Of a DNA stretch of 64,000 nucleotides, positions 45,852-54,500 are shown in pieces. This DNA is from Rhizobium sp. BG4 (GTDB lineage: Bacteria; Pseudomonadota; Alphaproteobacteria; Rhizobiales; Rhizobiaceae), in contig NZ_CP044125.1 of assembly GCF_016864575.1 (NCBI RefSeq), positions 1,116,001 to 1,180,000 on the forward strand, written 5' to 3'. The position numbers and the translations under genes were made by a program. Within the stretch, counting starts at the first letter, position 1; each line of letters starts with the position of its first letter. Below the pieces are notes generated by a model. It saw only the letters and a program-made list of their open reading frames with translations, ran no database searches and was not told the origin of the DNA.

Positions 45852-45876
45852 GATGCCGCGGCCGAGCCGCGGCATC
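45852..45876 (-). promoter_or_regulatory. intercistronic hairpin between aglE and aglF
   Basis: Perfect 11-bp inverted repeat GATGCCGCGGC, CGA, GCCGCGGCATC, starting 12 bases after the aglE stop on the minus strand. No T-run follows, so it is better suited to protecting the aglE mRNA end than to full termination. Third hairpin of this kind in the window at a binding-protein/next-gene junction. Confidence 0.7.
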
Positions 45877-45888
45877 TGACAACGATGA

Positions 45889-47250
45889 TTACTTGATGGC
45901 GTCCCAGGCAGCCTGGATTTCCTTGCCGGTATCTTCGGCAGACTTGCCGCCGACGAAATCGACCATGCCGGTCCAGAAGGCGCCGGCGCCGATCTTGCCC
46001 GGCATCAGGTCCGAACCGTCGAAGCGGAAGGTCGTGGCAGTGGTCAGGATTTCGCCTTCGCGCTTCATCTGCTCGTTGGCGTAAGCCGCGGTGCTGACAC
46101 CCTTGTAAGGCGTCAGGAAGCTCGACTGAGCCATCCAGACTTCATGAGCGATCGGGGTCTTCAGGAAGTCGACGAAGGCGCGGGCCGTCTTCGAGTCCTT
46201 GGCGATAGAGACCAGCGTGCCTGCACCGAGAACCGGCTTGCCGAGATCGGCATGCGAGGCATAGGTCGGCATGTAGAAGAAGTCGGCGTCCTGGCCGAGC
46301 TTCGTGCCTTCCGGGAAGAAGGACGGGATGAACGAGGCCTGATGATGCAGGTAGCACTTCGGCGGAACGGCGAAGAGGCCCTTCGGGCTGTCGCGGAAGT
46401 CGGTCGAAGCCACGGCTGCAACGCCGCCATCGACATACTTCTCGTTCTTGGCGAACTTGCCGAATTCCTCGATCGCAGCAACGACGGCCGGATCGGTGAA
46501 CTTCACTTCGTTCGTCGTCCACTTGTCGTAGACGTCAGGCTTCTGCGTGCGCAGCATGATGTCTTCGATCCAGTCGGTCGCCGGCCAGCCGGTCGCGCCG
46601 CCAGAACCGAGACCGATGCACCACGGAACGCCGCCGTCCTTGACGATCTGATCGGTGAGCGCGAAGAGCTCTTCCATGGTCGTCGGGACCTTGTAGCCCG
46701 CTTCCTTGAAGTTTTCAGGCACATACCAGACCAGCGACTTCACGTCGGCCTTGTAAGGGAATGCGTAGAAGCCTTCCTTGCCGTCCTTGCCCTTGTAGGT
46801 GCCGTAGCCGACCCAGCTGTCGCCGGCGCCGTAGTTGTCCTTGACCCACTTCGAGGTATCGTCGCCGAGCGGCGTCAGGAAGCCCTTGCTGGCGAGGTCA
46901 GCAAGAAGGCCCGGTTGCGGCAGGATCGCGACGTTCGGCGGCGAACCGGCCTGGGTGTCGATGACGATCTGCTGCTCGTAGTTTTCCGAGGACGAGTAGG
47001 TGGCTTCGATGCCGGTCGCTTCGGTGAAATAAGCAAGAATGCTGCGGAAGAAGGCTTCATCTTCGCCGCGCCACGGTCCGAAGATCGTCAGCGGCTGACC
47101 CTTGAGGTCGGCATGCGATGCCTTGAATTCGTCGTAGCTCTTCCAGTTGAACTTGGCGTCCTGCCCCGGAGGAAACTTGAGATCGGCAGCAGAGACGCTA
47201 CCTGCAAAAAGCGCCGCCGCAGCGACGCCCATCAGAAAAATCTTTTTCAT
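45889..47250 (-). CDS. aglE: alpha-glucoside-binding periplasmic protein AglE
   Basis: 453-residue solute-binding protein (SBP family 1) for sucrose, maltose, trehalose and related alpha-glucosides. The signal peptide MKKIFLMGVAAAALFAGSVSA is plain, and the mature part contains QPLTIFGPWRGEDEAFFRSILAYFTEATGIEATYSSSENYEQQIVID. GGAGG precedes the ATG. First gene of aglEFGAK, divergent from its repressor aglR with LacI-type operators between. Confidence 0.94.
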   Translation of the reverse strand: MKKIFLMGVAAAALFAGSVSAADLKFPPGQDAKFNWKSYDEFKASHADLKGQPLTIFGPWRGEDEAFFRSILAYFTEATGIEATYSSSENYEQQIVIDTQAGSPPNVAILPQPGLLADLASKGFLTPLGDDTSKWVKDNYGAGDSWVGYGTYKGKDGKEGFYAFPYKADVKSLVWYVPENFKEAGYKVPTTMEELFALTDQIVKDGGVPWCIGLGSGGATGWPATDWIEDIMLRTQKPDVYDKWTTNEVKFTDPAVVAAIEEFGKFAKNEKYVDGGVAAVASTDFRDSPKGLFAVPPKCYLHHQASFIPSFFPEGTKLGQDADFFYMPTYASHADLGKPVLGAGTLVSIAKDSKTARAFVDFLKTPIAHEVWMAQSSFLTPYKGVSTAAYANEQMKREGEILTTATTFRFDGSDLMPGKIGAGAFWTGMVDFVGGKSAEDTGKEIQAAWDAIK

Positions 47251-47306
47251 GTGATCAACCTCCCATCACAATCCCAACCGCACTTTCAGCCTCTCACCGG
47301 AGCCTT

Positions 47307-47320
47307 TCAAAGCGCTTTGA
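47307..47320. promoter_or_regulatory. AglR operator 1 (aglE side)
   Basis: Perfect 14-base palindrome TCAAAGCGCTTTGA, 57 bases before the aglE start. The central CG and symmetry are typical of LacI/GalR operators. A possible -35 TTGACT for aglE lies at 47352-47357 on the minus strand, so a bound repressor would sit at or just past the start of transcription. AglR is the obvious binder. Confidence 0.75.
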
Positions 47321-47437
47321 CAACAAAGTCATTCCACTTTCCTCCGAACGGAGTCAAGCTAATTCGCGAATACCGCGCAAACACTGGCAAATTTCGCGTT
47401 GCAGCAACGCTTACACGGGAATATGGAGCGATTTTTC

Positions 47438-47482
47438 TTGAGTCAAGCGGACCAAATGCTACATAATTTAAAAGCGCTTTGA
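47438..47482 (+). promoter_or_regulatory. aglR promoter and AglR operator 2
   Basis: TTGAGT (47438-47443) and TACATA (47460-47465) are 16 bases apart, a fair sigma-70 promoter for aglR. Immediately after it, TAAAAGCGCTTTGA (47469-47482) repeats operator 1 with one change. The two operators are 162 bases apart centre to centre, close to a whole plus half number of helical turns. The site suggests autorepression; looping is speculation. Confidence 0.7.
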
Positions 47483-47534
47483 ACGGTCCGGGAGAAACCG
47501 TTGCGTGCAGAAACCGGCGGAGGAAGCATAGCAC

Positions 47535-48560
47535 GTGAATCTCAAACAGCTATCGGAATTGCTCGGTCTTTCCCAAACGACCATCAGCCGCGCCCTCAAT
47601 GGCTACCCCGAAGTCAATGAGGCGACGCGCGAGCGTGTGCTCCAGGCTGTCAAGGAAACCGGCTATCGCCCGAACAAGGCGGCCCAGCGTCTGGCGACCG
47701 GCAAGGCCGGCTCGATCGGCCTCGTCATGCCGACCGCTCCCGGCCATCAGTCCGACGTGCATTTCGGCGAATTCCTGGCGGGGCTAGGCGAGGAAGCGCT
47801 GCGTCACGACTTTCATTTCGTGATCATGCCATCGGACCCCGATGACGAGGTCGGCGCGCTGCGGCGGCTGGCGATCAGCGGCAATGTGGATGCGCTGTTC
47901 GTCGCCTATATGCGCGGCCACGATCCCCGGCTTGCGATGCTGAAATCGCTTTCGACGCCCTTTGTCGTCCATGGCCGGTCGCATGGAACGGAGCCCGACT
48001 ATCCCTATCTCGACATCGACAACGAAGCCGCCTTCTACGATGCGACGAAGCTCCTGCTGCAGCTCGGGCATACGCGCTTCGGGCTGATGAACGGCCCGGC
48101 GCATCTGGATTTCGCGATCCGGCGGAGAGAAGGCGTCGAGGCGGCACTTGGCGAGCGCGGGCTGCATCTCAGCGAGGACTGCATGAGCCATTCGCTGATG
48201 ACGGACGAACAGGGGATGGTGGCGATGGAACAGTTCCTGCAGTTGCCGGAGCGGCCGACGGCGATCCTCTGTTCAAGTACGGTGCTGGCGCTCGGCGCCA
48301 TCCGCGCCGTAAACCAGGCGGGACTGAAGCTCGGCGAAGACATCTCGCTGATCGCCCATGACGACGTGCTGCCGCTTCTGAAGCCTGAGAATTTCTCGGT
48401 GCCGCTGACGACGACGCGCTCGTCGCTGCGCGCCGCGGGCGCCCGCATCGCGCAGCGCCTGATCGGAACGGTCAAGCAGACTGCCGCCTTCCCCGAGCAG
48501 GAGCTCTGGAAGGCGGAACTGATCGTCAGGGGATCGACAGGCCCTGCCCCGCGCAGCTGA
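47535..48560 (+). CDS. aglR: LacI-family repressor AglR
   Basis: 341-residue LacI/GalR repressor. The N-terminal HTH LKQLSELLGLSQTTISRALNGYPEVNEATRERVLQAVKETGYRPNKAAQ is followed by the periplasmic-binding-protein-like effector domain. The start is GTG at 47535, with GGAGG about ten bases upstream. Its gene is divergent from aglE, with two matching palindromes between. In Sinorhizobium AglR represses the agl operon in the absence of alpha-glucosides. Its stop codon abuts that of the convergent folD. Confidence 0.92.
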   Translation: MNLKQLSELLGLSQTTISRALNGYPEVNEATRERVLQAVKETGYRPNKAAQRLATGKAGSIGLVMPTAPGHQSDVHFGEFLAGLGEEALRHDFHFVIMPSDPDDEVGALRRLAISGNVDALFVAYMRGHDPRLAMLKSLSTPFVVHGRSHGTEPDYPYLDIDNEAAFYDATKLLLQLGHTRFGLMNGPAHLDFAIRRREGVEAALGERGLHLSEDCMSHSLMTDEQGMVAMEQFLQLPERPTAILCSSTVLALGAIRAVNQAGLKLGEDISLIAHDDVLPLLKPENFSVPLTTTRSSLRAAGARIAQRLIGTVKQTAAFPEQELWKAELIVRGSTGPAPRS

Positions 48561-49460
48561 TCAGAACTGCGGCGGCTTCTGGCCGGCGGTGCGGTGAGCG
48601 GCAATCACGGTATTGGCCATCAGCATGGCGATCGTCATCGGGCCGACGCCACCCGGAACCGGGGTGATGACCGAGGCGACCTGTTCAGCTTCCGCAAAGG
48701 CGACGTCGCCGACGAGGCGGGTCTTGCCCTCACCCTTTTCCGGTGCCGGGACGCGGTTGATGCCGACATCGATGACGGTTGCGCCGGGCTTCACCCAATC
48801 GGCCTTGACCATCTCGGGACGGCCGACGGCTGCAACCAGAATATCGGCATTGCGGCAGACGGCCGGCAGATCCTTGGTGCGCGAGTGCGCGATGGTGACG
48901 GTTGCATTGGCGTTCAGCAGCAGCTGCGCCATCGGCTTTCCGAAGAGGTTCGAGCGGCCGATCACGACGGCGTTCAGACCGGAGAGGTCTTCACCATGCG
49001 TGCGGCGAACGAAGACCATGGCGCCGGCCGGCGTGCAGGAGACGAGACCGGTTTCGAGATCGCCGGTGGCGAGCTTGCCGGCGTTGACAACGTGCAGGCC
49101 GTCGACATCCTTTTCCGGCAGGATCGACTGGATGATCGGCTCGCTGTTCAGCGGCTTCGGCAGCGGCAGCTGCACGAGAATGCCGTGGATCGAGGCGTCA
49201 TCGTTCAGCGATGCGACGAGAGCGGCAAGCTCTTCCTGCTTCGTTGCGGCCGGCAGCGTGTACTGCACAGACTTGAAGCCGCATTCCTTCGCCATCTTGC
49301 TCTTGGAATTGACATAGGCATGGCTTGCCGGATCATCGCCGACGATCACCACTGCAAGACCCGCCTTCACGCCGCTCTGCTTTTCGAGCGATGCCGTCGC
49401 CGCCTTCACGGTTTCGATCACCGAAGCGGCTACCTGCTTGCCATCGATCACTGTCGTCAC
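48561..49460 (-). CDS. folD: bifunctional methylenetetrahydrofolate dehydrogenase/cyclohydrolase
   Basis: 299-residue FolD, which interconverts methylene-, methenyl- and formyl-tetrahydrofolate with NADP. Catalytic Tyr and Lys are in [13 protein letters not shown]; the other blocks are [39 protein letters not shown] (NADP) and [16 protein letters not shown]. Usual length. The stop abuts aglR without spacer. Upstream, 135 bases hold its promoter region and nothing else I can identify. Confidence 0.96.
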   Translation of the reverse strand: MTTVIDGKQVAASVIETVKAATASLEKQSGVKAGLAVVIVGDDPASHAYVNSKSKMAKECGFKSVQYTLPAATKQEELAALVASLNDDASIHGILVQLPLPKPLNSEPIIQSILPEKDVDGLHVVNAGKLATGDLETGLVSCTPAGAMVFVRRTHGEDLSGLNAVVIGRSNLFGKPMAQLLLNANATVTIAHSRTKDLPAVCRNADILVAAVGRPEMVKADWVKPGATVIDVGINRVPAPEKGEGKTRLVGDVAFAEAEQVASVITPVPGGVGPMTIAMLMANTVIAAHRTAGQKPPQF

Positions 49461-49595
49461 GCGTCTCTCCCGCCTGTGCCATCGCGTGCGAAGCTAGGCC
49501 TTCGCCCGCCACGCCGTTTGCCTCAGAACGCCCTATCCTGTTTAAAAGCGGCAAATGCAAGGGCAATGATGCCGCCGCGTGAGGAGAAATCGCGG

Positions 49596-51326
49596 TTAGC
49601 GGCCAGTTGCCGCATAGCTCTGGAAGCGGCTGCGCAACTCTGCCAGTTCGGCCCGCAGCGCCGTGAGATCGTCCGGCTGCTCCGGCTCGGGCTCCGGCTG
49701 CTGGACGGCGGGCGGCTCGACGATCACCGGGATATCCAGGAGATCGAGCGGGTCTTCCTGTCGCTTGCGAAACAGGCCTGACAGCATCGAGGCGGCAAGA
49801 CCGAGGATCAGGCCGATGCCGCCGCCGATCGCGGAGCGAAGGGGCGTGCTGTAGCCGGTCGCGATCGCGAAGACCTGCGGAGCAGCCTGCATGGAGATAT
49901 TGCCGTCGCCCATGCCAGCCTGAGGCAGGGTCGTATCGAGCCGCGACTTGGCTGCATCCGCCTTGTCGCGCAATTCGGTCAGCTTGGCGAGATCGACGCC
50001 GGTATCGCGGCTCTGGGCGATCAGGCCGTTGCGTTCGTCGCTGAGCTTGCGGCGTGCGTCGACGGCGGATTTGGCGTCGACGGCGGCGTCTTTCGCCTGC
50101 ACCGAGAGTTCGCGGGAGAGCTTGTCGCGGAGACCATCGACGATCCCCTGCTGGGCAAGAAGCTTCGGGTGACGCGGGCCGAGATCGATCGAGAGCTGCG
50201 AAAGCGTTGCCTTCTCGGCGGCATATCTGTCACGCGCGTCCAGCAGCACTGGCGACATCATATCGGTGGGCAGCACGCCATCGACGACATCGGCCGGTTT
50301 GGCCGCCTTCAGGCGATCGGCGCGCTCCTTCGAGAGGGTAATACGCTGTTCGGCAACCTTGAGATCGGCATCCAGCTGGTTGATCCGCTGCTGAAGGTCG
50401 ATGGCAACCTTGACGTTGCCTTCACCGGTCTTGGCCGTGAAGGCGTCAAGTTCGGCGCGGGCCTGCTCATAGGCCTTCTTCAACGTGCCGTCCGATCCGG
50501 CAGCGCTGCCTGCCGGCGACGCGAGCAGCATGCCTGACAGGCGCGCGGCGATCTGGCGGGATTTCTCGGCGCTTGCGGTGGAGACATTGAGCCTGACGAG
50601 CCCGGTGCCGCCATCCGGCACGGCTTCGACGGCTGCTGCCAGAGACGCCTCGGCGCGGGACGCGGCGTCTGCTGCCGCCCCGTTGCCGGACAAAAGATCG
50701 AGGGCGATACCGACGGCGTTGGGCTTCTCGCCAGCGAATTCAGGATCGCGGTCGAGCTTCAGCGACGCCACGGCCGTGGCGATCATCGGGGCGGAGACCA
50801 GCTTCTTCGCGGCCGCCTGCGTCAGCGCCGGACGGGTCGCCGTATCGCCGCCGACATGCAGCACGGTGGCGGCGGCATAGCGGACGGGCGCCTGCGGCAT
50901 CATGAGCGGAAAGGCCGCGCCGAGCATCAGGCCAACAAGCGCAAACGCAATCGGCTTCAAGGGAAGATGGAGCGGCTCGTCATCGACGGCTGCGGGGATG
51001 TCATTGGTATTGGCGGGGACGAATACCGGTTCCGGCAGCTGCGGGACGGCGGCAGGCTGGACCGGGGGCTTTTCTGCTTTCGCCGGCTGCGATGGCGCGT
51101 CATTGGCGGGCACGAACTGCGGAGCGAGAATGGCTTCGATACGGCTTGCCAGCGGAGCCTCTGCCCTCGCCCGCGCCTGGCGTTGCTCTTCGAGCGCCTT
51201 TTCGATGACACGCAGCAATTCGGCTTCGGAGGGACGAACCGCAGGCGCATGATCGCCGCGCGATGCTTCCCGCGCGCCGAGCGGGGCGCCTGTCCGTCTG
51301 CCGTTCAATGCCTTATTGTCATACAT
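49596..51326 (-). CDS. Wzz/ExoP-like polysaccharide chain-length protein without kinase domain
   Basis: 576-residue inner-membrane protein. A disordered, Pro/Ala/Glu-rich cytosolic N-terminus (1-115) precedes a first helix (PIAFALVGLMLGAAFPLMM), a Wzz-like periplasmic region of coiled coil (RDRYAAEKATLSQLSIDLGPRHPKLLAQQGIVDGLRDKL is the usual PCP motif), and a second helix (PLRSAIGGGIGLILGLAASMLSGL) near 500. A proline-rich tail ends it. There is no Walker motif, so the tyrosine-kinase part of ExoP is missing. ATG 51326 is preferred over GTG 51335. Same strand as, and downstream of, a WecG-type transferase. Confidence 0.8.
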   Translation of the reverse strand: MYDNKALNGRRTGAPLGAREASRGDHAPAVRPSEAELLRVIEKALEEQRQARARAEAPLASRIEAILAPQFVPANDAPSQPAKAEKPPVQPAAVPQLPEPVFVPANTNDIPAAVDDEPLHLPLKPIAFALVGLMLGAAFPLMMPQAPVRYAAATVLHVGGDTATRPALTQAAAKKLVSAPMIATAVASLKLDRDPEFAGEKPNAVGIALDLLSGNGAAADAASRAEASLAAAVEAVPDGGTGLVRLNVSTASAEKSRQIAARLSGMLLASPAGSAAGSDGTLKKAYEQARAELDAFTAKTGEGNVKVAIDLQQRINQLDADLKVAEQRITLSKERADRLKAAKPADVVDGVLPTDMMSPVLLDARDRYAAEKATLSQLSIDLGPRHPKLLAQQGIVDGLRDKLSRELSVQAKDAAVDAKSAVDARRKLSDERNGLIAQSRDTGVDLAKLTELRDKADAAKSRLDTTLPQAGMGDGNISMQAAPQVFAIATGYSTPLRSAIGGGIGLILGLAASMLSGLFRKRQEDPLDLLDIPVIVEPPAVQQPEPEPEQPDDLTALRAELAELRSRFQSYAATGR

Positions 51327-51440
51327 GGATGCCACTTCTCACGCACGTGATGGTCCGGCCATTACCCGCGGCTCAGCGAGTATTAATCAAGCCTAAACAA
51401 TCATGGCAAAGAAATGGTTAATGAACGGTTCAGGAGGCCG

Positions 51441-52280
51441 CTATTGATGCGTGCCGCTGCGCTTCTGCGGCGGCAGAGAATTGCCGCGATCACCATCGAG
51501 TTTCAACATCCGCTCGCGCCGGCTGAACCGGTATTGCAGAACATGAAACAGGAAGACCGGAATGCCGACGACATAACGGCGCCAGAGGCGGGACGGCTCC
51601 TGGACCAATCGGTAGGCCCATTCGAGCCGCATCATGCGCACCGTTTCCGGCGCGCGCGGGATCTCGCCCGAGACGAAATCGAAGAGCGCGCCGACCGTCA
51701 GCACGAGACGGGCATGCTCCGGGCGGACATGGCGATGCGCCCACTTTTCCTGCAGCGGCGTGCCCATGCCGATGATCAGCATGTCGACCTTCTGGGCGTC
51801 GAGCTCGGCGATGACATCGACGGGATTGTCCTTGTCGAAATAACCATCGGAAATGACGACGAATTCGTGCCACGGCGCATGCTTGGCGAAATTCGCCGCA
51901 GCGCGCTCGACGACGGCGCGCTTGCCGCCGATCAGGCCGACGCGGCGCGGCGTTTCCATGAAGGTCAGAAGTGCGGGGACGAAATCCGTGCCGTTGAGGT
52001 TGGCCGGGAACGGACCGCCATGCGACACCTGCGAGGCGATGTTGAGGCCGATACCATCGGGCAGGACCAGGTTCTGTTCGAGGATGTCGCGATACTCCGG
52101 ATCGCGCAGCGTCATCAGCATGTTGTGGGCATTGACGAAGGAGATGACCGTCTGGCCGACCGGCAGTGACGCCAGCTCATTGATGAAGACGAGCGCGTCG
52201 TCCCATCCGAGATCGCAGACCGGCACGTCGAAAATCGTGCGGCGCGAGGCCATAACCGCGAAATTCGCGATCAGATTCAT
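51441..52280 (-). CDS. WecG/TagA/CpsF-family glycosyltransferase
   Basis: 279-residue cytosolic glycosyltransferase of GT26. Family blocks are FVNAHNMLMTLRDPEYRDILEQNLVLPDGIGLNIASQV (catalytic Asp), GLIGGKRAVVERAA and DMLIIGMGTPLQEKWAHRHV, then VGALFDFVSGEIPRAPETVRMMRLEWAYRLVQEPSRLWRRY. It transfers a sugar to a lipid-linked intermediate in exopolysaccharide synthesis. GGAGG precedes the ATG at 52280. The pair with the Wzz-like gene suggests a surface polysaccharide, but other genes of the pathway are not here. The 289 bases upstream hold no gene. Confidence 0.88.
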   Translation of the reverse strand: MNLIANFAVMASRRTIFDVPVCDLGWDDALVFINELASLPVGQTVISFVNAHNMLMTLRDPEYRDILEQNLVLPDGIGLNIASQVSHGGPFPANLNGTDFVPALLTFMETPRRVGLIGGKRAVVERAAANFAKHAPWHEFVVISDGYFDKDNPVDVIAELDAQKVDMLIIGMGTPLQEKWAHRHVRPEHARLVLTVGALFDFVSGEIPRAPETVRMMRLEWAYRLVQEPSRLWRRYVVGIPVFLFHVLQYRFSRRERMLKLDGDRGNSLPPQKRSGTHQ

Positions 52281-52516
52281 CCCAACCTCCTGCAGGGGGT
52301 GCTTCATGCGCCGAGCATCCCGGAAAACAAGCGACAGACGGCACTCCTGCCGGTGATGGCGGGGAGCGTGGCTGGCAGAGCCTGCAGCCGCTATCCCGGA
52401 TGCAGAGCCATGACTGGCCTGAACCAAGGGTATATCAGCTCAATTTCAAACAACCTTTAGGAAAACCCGTCGCATTGCGGGAACCGGGGAAAGGAACGGT
52501 TAACCATCGCCGCCCC

Positions 52517-52547
52517 AAAAACGCGGATGGCGCCCGTGGGCGCCATC
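52517..52547 (-). terminator. terminator of the flagellar operon
   Basis: Ten-base-pair stem GATGGCGCCC / GGGCGCCATC with a GT loop (52526-52547), 22 bases after the last flagellar stop and followed on the minus strand by CGCGTTTTTGG. Good intrinsic terminator. Confidence 0.8.
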
Positions 52548-52569
52548 TCGATCTGGACCATGAATACGA

Positions 52570-53112
52570 TCAGTGCGCGGCCGGCGCCGCTGCCGCATCC
52601 TCTGCAGGTGCCGCTTCGACGATCTTGACCGGCTTGCCCATCTTCGGCTGCTGGCCGGAGGTGGCGGCCTTCTGATCTTCCTTCGAGAGATAATCGAGCT
52701 GCTGCAGCATGACGTCGGCGATGTAGTCGCCGCCCAGCCGCTCGTTCATGCCCTTCTTGACCGCATCGCGGAATGCCTGCGGATCGAAGGATTTCACCTT
52801 GCTGATATCGACCATCTTGTTGCCGACGAGCAGCGTGAACAGCTGATCCGTCGTCATTTCCGTCAGCGGCAGCGTGGCGCCCTTCACGACATCCTTGTTC
52901 ATCATGAAGTTCAGCTGGCCGATGAAATAGCCGGTTACCGCGCCATCGCCGATGATCGGAATGGTGACGGTCTCGCCTTTGACAAGCTCGAGCTGCGCCT
53001 GCTTGGAATCGTCCGGCGGCGGCGCTGGCGCGGTGGCCATCTTCACCGAGAAATAGACCGAAGCCAGCGTGATCACGCAGACCCAGATGCCTGTAAAGAC
53101 GAGTTTAAGCAT
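52570..53112 (-). CDS. conserved flagellar-cluster membrane-anchored protein
   Basis: 180-residue protein with an N-terminal membrane helix (LVFTGIWVCVITLASVYFSVK, 4-24) acting as anchor or uncleaved signal, and a periplasmic body (ETVTIPIIGDGAVTGYFIGQLNFMMN) ending in an Ala/Pro-rich tail. The position at the end of the flagellar operon and the TGATG overlap with the gene before it imply a motility role. The layout distantly recalls FliL, a stator-associated protein, but no clear homology is visible. In Sinorhizobium an equivalent gene of unknown function occupies this place. Confidence 0.75.
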   Translation of the reverse strand: MLKLVFTGIWVCVITLASVYFSVKMATAPAPPPDDSKQAQLELVKGETVTIPIIGDGAVTGYFIGQLNFMMNKDVVKGATLPLTEMTTDQLFTLLVGNKMVDISKVKSFDPQAFRDAVKKGMNERLGGDYIADVMLQQLDYLSKEDQKAATSGQQPKMGKPVKIVEAAPAEDAAAAPAAH

Positions 53113-53477
53113 CAGTTATCACGCGCGACGAATTGTTCCTGGGAATAGGTACCGTCGGCATCCGCATCCTGCACGGCGCTCTTCAGGAGATCGGCCACGG
53201 CACGGACGGCTTCGAGGTGAGCCTCGACGCGGCGCGCGTTGAGCGTCAGCTTCTTCTTCAGACCATGCAGCTGGTCGAGATGCGAAGCGGCAAGTTCAGC
53301 CGGATCGGTATCGCGGAACAGCATCGACAGCTCATACAGGCAACGGCTCTTGTGCGCGTTCGATACCTTGAGGTCGAACTGCGGATCGGCACCGATACGC
53401 GTATTCTCGTTATCGATGATCATTTCCAGGCGGCCGAGGACCGATTTGATACGATATTCGTTCGAGATTATTTCCAT
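53112..53477 (-). CDS. flagellar-operon helical protein, possible FlgN-like chaperone
   Basis: 121-residue mainly helical protein: MEIISNEYRIKSVLGRLEMI, CLYELSMLFRDTDPAELAASHLDQLHGLKKKLTLNARRVEAHLEAVRAVADLLKSAV. Size, helix content and a place among hook-associated and export genes would suit a FlgN-type export chaperone for FlgK/FlgL, for which no classical gene is seen in the window. The sequence does not show a clear family signature, so this is a suggestion. The stop and the next start share TGATG. Confidence 0.7.
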   Translation of the reverse strand: MEIISNEYRIKSVLGRLEMIIDNENTRIGADPQFDLKVSNAHKSRCLYELSMLFRDTDPAELAASHLDQLHGLKKKLTLNARRVEAHLEAVRAVADLLKSAVQDADADGTYSQEQFVARDN

Positions 53478-53489
53478 TTTTATCCTCGG

Positions 53490-54056
53490 CTATGCTTCTT
53501 TACTGGACTTGGTCTCCGCCGTCGGCGTGCCAAATGTCTTGCGCTGGAATTCGTCGATCATGCTGAAGGCGACCTTGCGGTCATCCTGGTCGGCAGTGGC
53601 GTTGACGATGCCGCCTTCCTTCTTGCGAAGGGCATCGTGATAGAGCTGCTTGGCGATGCCGATGCCGTCACCCTTGGAGATGACGTTACCGAGCTGCTCG
53701 GCCATCATGCCCTTCCAGATGTCGCCGGTGGCGCCCTTGCCGTAGACCTGCTCGCTATCGCTCGGCAGCATGTTCTTGATGAAGTTCTGCAGAACCATCG
53801 ATTCGAACTTCCGGTAGGTTTCCGGAATCTGCTCGGTCTTTTCGCGGTTCTTGACGTCGTCGAGGCCGGTTTTCGCCGTGCTTTCGAGACCTTCGATCTT
53901 CGAGGAGAAGCCATTGCCGTTCTCGGCAAGGCTGGTTGCCCGGAACGCAGCACGGGCTGCCTTCAGTTTCTCCTGGGCGGCCGCGACCTCTGTCGGGTCG
54001 GCAGCTTTGACAACGTCCAGGACAAGATCACTGGGGGGCGAGATAGCCAACGTCAC
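53490..54056 (-). CDS. flgJ: FlgJ-type rod-binding protein
   Basis: 188-residue protein with the rod-binding domain seen in the N-terminal half of FlgJ (YRKFESMVLQNFIKNMLPSDSEQVYGKGATGDIWKGMMAEQLGNVISKGDGIGIAKQLY, about 80-145). It has no muramidase domain, as usual in alphaproteobacteria, where a separate enzyme opens the wall. It probably helps assemble the rod in the periplasm. Thirty bases downstream of the FliJ-like gene. Confidence 0.85.
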   Translation of the reverse strand: MTLAISPPSDLVLDVVKAADPTEVAAAQEKLKAARAAFRATSLAENGNGFSSKIEGLESTAKTGLDDVKNREKTEQIPETYRKFESMVLQNFIKNMLPSDSEQVYGKGATGDIWKGMMAEQLGNVISKGDGIGIAKQLYHDALRKKEGGIVNATADQDDRKVAFSMIDEFQRKTFGTPTAETKSSKEA

Positions 54057-54085
54057 AATCCTCTAATGTAAGGTTGTGGCGATTA

Positions 54086-54496
54086 TTATTTTTGAAGCTT
54101 GCTGGAGGCTGGCGTTGCAAATTTCTGGTCGATGATATCGTAGACCGCATTGTCATCGGCCTCGCGGCGCTCGGATTCCAGGGCTTCTTTCATCCCCTCC
54201 TCCAGCCTGTCGCCCTTTGCACGCTCGCGCTGCAGGCGCATTTCGTGCAGCTGCTGGATGCCCGTCAGCTGTTTGTCCTTGGTGCTGAGTCGCTCGAAGC
54301 GGTCGGCATAGCTCTGCGAGAAGGCGCGGTGAATCGGATCGACGGAGCCCAACGCGTCGATGACATTGTCCATCGACTGGTTGACCTCAACGCGCTGGCG
54401 CGCCGTTTCGGCCAGGTCGTATTCGGCCATCTGCTCGAGATGACGCTGCACCGCGACCAGGCGCTTCAGCTTCTGAGACCGGGTCTGTTCCGCCAT
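54086..54496 (-). CDS. fliJ: FliJ-like flagellar export protein
   Basis: 136-residue coiled-coil protein (SQKLKRLVAVQRHLEQMAEYDLAETARQRVEVNQSMD), matching the size and helix pattern of FliJ, the central stalk-like component of the flagellar export ATPase. The N-terminal QKLKRLVAVQRHLEQ resembles FliJ starts, but conservation is low. It lies directly after fliR (4 bases), where Sinorhizobium has a gene of this kind. Confidence 0.7.
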   Translation of the reverse strand: MAEQTRSQKLKRLVAVQRHLEQMAEYDLAETARQRVEVNQSMDNVIDALGSVDPIHRAFSQSYADRFERLSTKDKQLTGIQQLHEMRLQRERAKGDRLEEGMKEALESERREADDNAVYDIIDQKFATPASSKLQK

Positions 54497-54500
54497 TGCT

